This document shows, one piece after another, positions 19,829-20,900 of a DNA stretch of 20,900 nt. Each line of letters opens with the position of its first letter. The first letter of the stretch is position 1. The position numbers were made by a program, and so were the translations under genes. The notes beneath the pieces were generated by a model. It was not told where the DNA came from and did no database searches. It saw only the letters and a program-made list of their open reading frames with translations. The DNA is from an uncultured Alphaproteobacteria bacterium. GTDB lineage: Bacteria; Pseudomonadota; Alphaproteobacteria; Rickettsiales; UBA1997. The stretch is from contig CAIYMZ010000117.1 in NCBI GenBank assembly GCA_903927415.1, forward strand, positions 1-20,900, in the 5' to 3' direction.

Positions 19829-20900
19829 TTAACTCCGCACAATTTTCTTACGCAGCTCCTCCCAATATTCCAACCGCTTTTTTAAATCTCTTTCGAAGCC
19901 GCGTTCATTTGGAATAAAAAATTTCGGCCGCGAGATTTGGCTGGGATTTTTTTGTAATTTCTCGGGGAAAAATTCTTGTCCTGAAAAACAATTTGGGGTG
20001 TCGTGGTCGTAGATGTAGCCTTGGCCGAAGCCCTGCTCTTTCATCATCTTCGTTGGGGCATTTAAAATATTTTTCGGCGGATTTAGCTCGGTGGTTTTTT
20101 GTGCGAGCTCGATTGCAGATTTGTGCGCGAGGTAGCTGGCGTTGGATTTGGGAGCCGTCGCACAATAAATCGTGGCGTGACTTAAAGCGTAATCGCCTTC
20201 GGGACTTCCTAAAAAATCGTAATTTTCTTTCGCGGCCATTACTTGCAGAAGTGCGTTTGGATCAGCGAGGCCAATGTCTTCCGTCGCGAAGCGTGCGAGG
20301 CGGCGCAGGATGTAGTAGGGTTCTTCTTTTGCTTCGAGCATTCGCGCGAGGTAGTAGAGCGCGGCATCAACGTCGGAGCCGCGCAAACTTTTGTGGAAGG
20401 CGCTGATTAAGTTGAAATGGAAATCGCCTTTTTTGTCGAAATGGGCAGCGCGTTTGGAGATTAAATTTTTTACTTCTTCAACTCCGAGTAACTGACCCCT
20501 CCCCGAAGTCGCAAGCGACTCCGACCCTCCCTCAAGGGGAGGGTAATCAATCGATGCAAAACTTAAAATTTCTTCGCAAGCATTGAGTAAATAACGACCA
20601 TCGCCGCAAGCCAGAGCCAGCAAGGCTTCGCGCGCTTCTGAGGTTAGCGGCAATTTTTTTGCTAAAATTTTTTCTGCACGCTGCAAAATTTTTTCGAGCG
20701 CATTTTCGTCGAGCGATTTCAGCGTAATTATTTTACAGCGTGAAAGCAGAGCGGAGTTGATGTGGAAGGAAGGATTTTCAGTCGTGGTGCCGATTAAAAT
20801 AATCGTGCCGTCTTCAACGAAAGGTAAAAAAAGATCCTGCTGCGTTTTGTTGAAATGGTGGATTTCGTCGATCATGAGGATGGTTTTGTGAGATTTACAC
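19829..20900 (-). CDS. rarA: Replication-associated recombination protein A, 3' part (N-terminus beyond window)
   Basis: AAA+ ATPase (RarA/MgsA, related to WRNIP1) that acts at stalled replication forks. The reading frame runs open to the right edge: CKSHKTILMIDEIHHFNKTQ carries Walker B (residues DE), followed by sensor-1 TIILIGTTTENPSFHINSAL and the arginine-finger type LLSRC. The C-terminal half has KGDFHFNLISAFHKSLRGSD, DVDAALYYLARMLEAKEEP, RRLARFATEDIGLADPNAL and the tetramerisation-domain region, ending PNERGFERDLKKRLEYWEEL. The P-loop lies outside the window. About 110 residues after the first visible Met, YPPLEGGSESLATSGRGQL interrupts the sequence between CEEILSFASID and VKNLISKRAAH. 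It is encoded by a palindromic element related to those in hemF, tyrS and cimA. Confidence 0.97.
   Translation of the reverse strand, partial: CKSHKTILMIDEIHHFNKTQQDLFLPFVEDGTIILIGTTTENPSFHINSALLSRCKIITLKSLDENALEKILQRAEKILAKKLPLTSEAREALLALACGDGRYLLNACEEILSFASIDYPPLEGGSESLATSGRGQLLGVEEVKNLISKRAAHFDKKGDFHFNLISAFHKSLRGSDVDAALYYLARMLEAKEEPYYILRRLARFATEDIGLADPNALLQVMAAKENYDFLGSPEGDYALSHATIYCATAPKSNASYLAHKSAIELAQKTTELNPPKNILNAPTKMMKEQGFGQGYIYDHDTPNCFSGQEFFPEKLQKNPSQISRPKFFIPNERGFERDLKKRLEYWEELRKKIVRS
20494..20545 (-). repeat. In-frame palindromic element inside rarA
   Basis: Minus strand: hairpin CCCTCCCCTTGAGGGAGGG, core GGAGTCGCTTGCGACTTC, then GGGGAGGGG. Same layout as the elements in hemF, tyrS and cimA (hairpin, small palindromic core, G run) but a more distant sequence. 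Translated YPPLEGGSESLATSGRGQ. Confidence 0.85.

Noticed and set aside
1..20900. tRNA, rRNA or riboswitch genes.
   Set aside because: The gaps between genes are short and filled by the described repeats; no cloverleaf or known riboswitch core was recognised by eye.

Overview
The window looks like a piece of a small-genome, moderately AT-rich alphaproteobacterial chromosome, probably near Rickettsiales/Holosporales-type lineages. That placement is inferred from gene content (purC-purS-purQ order, aerobic hemF, an LptE lipoprotein starting CGFR, an alphaproteobacterial-type nitronate monooxygenase-like enzyme) and from the abundance of palindromic repeats, some of them inside coding sequences as in Rickettsia. 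It was not established by any search. Genes are packed tightly, and almost no start codon has a Shine-Dalgarno sequence.

Layout: (1) 1-893, minus: 5' part of xseA (exonuclease VII large subunit), cut by the window edge. (2) 919-4704, plus: nitronate monooxygenase-like enzyme, pyrG, and lptE overlapping the pyrG end. (3) 4675-7444, minus: purine genes purC, purS, purQ and the haem gene hemF. (4) 7627-18342, plus: tyrS, a PfkB/adenosine-kinase-like gene, murF, mraY, a BRO-N/DinD-like protein and a RhuM protein with overlapping start and stop, cimA (citramalate synthase), a small protein with a caspase-like His/Cys arrangement, an aldo/keto reductase, and a pilin-like protein with a lectin-like (LamG) passenger. 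(5) 18559-20900, minus: an uncharacterised 374-residue protein with a weak LOG/SLOG-like glycine motif, and the 3' part of rarA.

The most unusual content is a dense set of repeats. Four related GC-rich palindromic elements of about 50-58 bp sit in frame inside essential or conserved genes (hemF, tyrS, cimA, rarA); all are read so that the first hairpin encodes P-x-x-G-G-S. A second group is built from 7-bp units (TAGGCGA/G and AAGTCGT types). It fills intergenic gaps, appears to supply the xseA start codon and the purC stop codon, and inserts about 12 codons into murF. Intergenic gaps also hold long near-perfect inverted repeats (7488-7594, 11331-11401, 18428-18500 nested in a second palindrome at 18376-18560) and a 12-bp tandem repeat (19741-19788).

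The BRO-N/RhuM pair, squeezed between mraY and cimA where murD might be expected, looks like an acquired phage-type module. Each of the two genes carries a perfect hairpin at the same position just before a D-G-K motif. The other genes are housekeeping: nucleotide synthesis (pyrG, purC/S/Q), haem (hemF), cell wall (murF, mraY), outer membrane (lptE), isoleucine precursor (cimA), translation (tyrS) and DNA repair (xseA, rarA).
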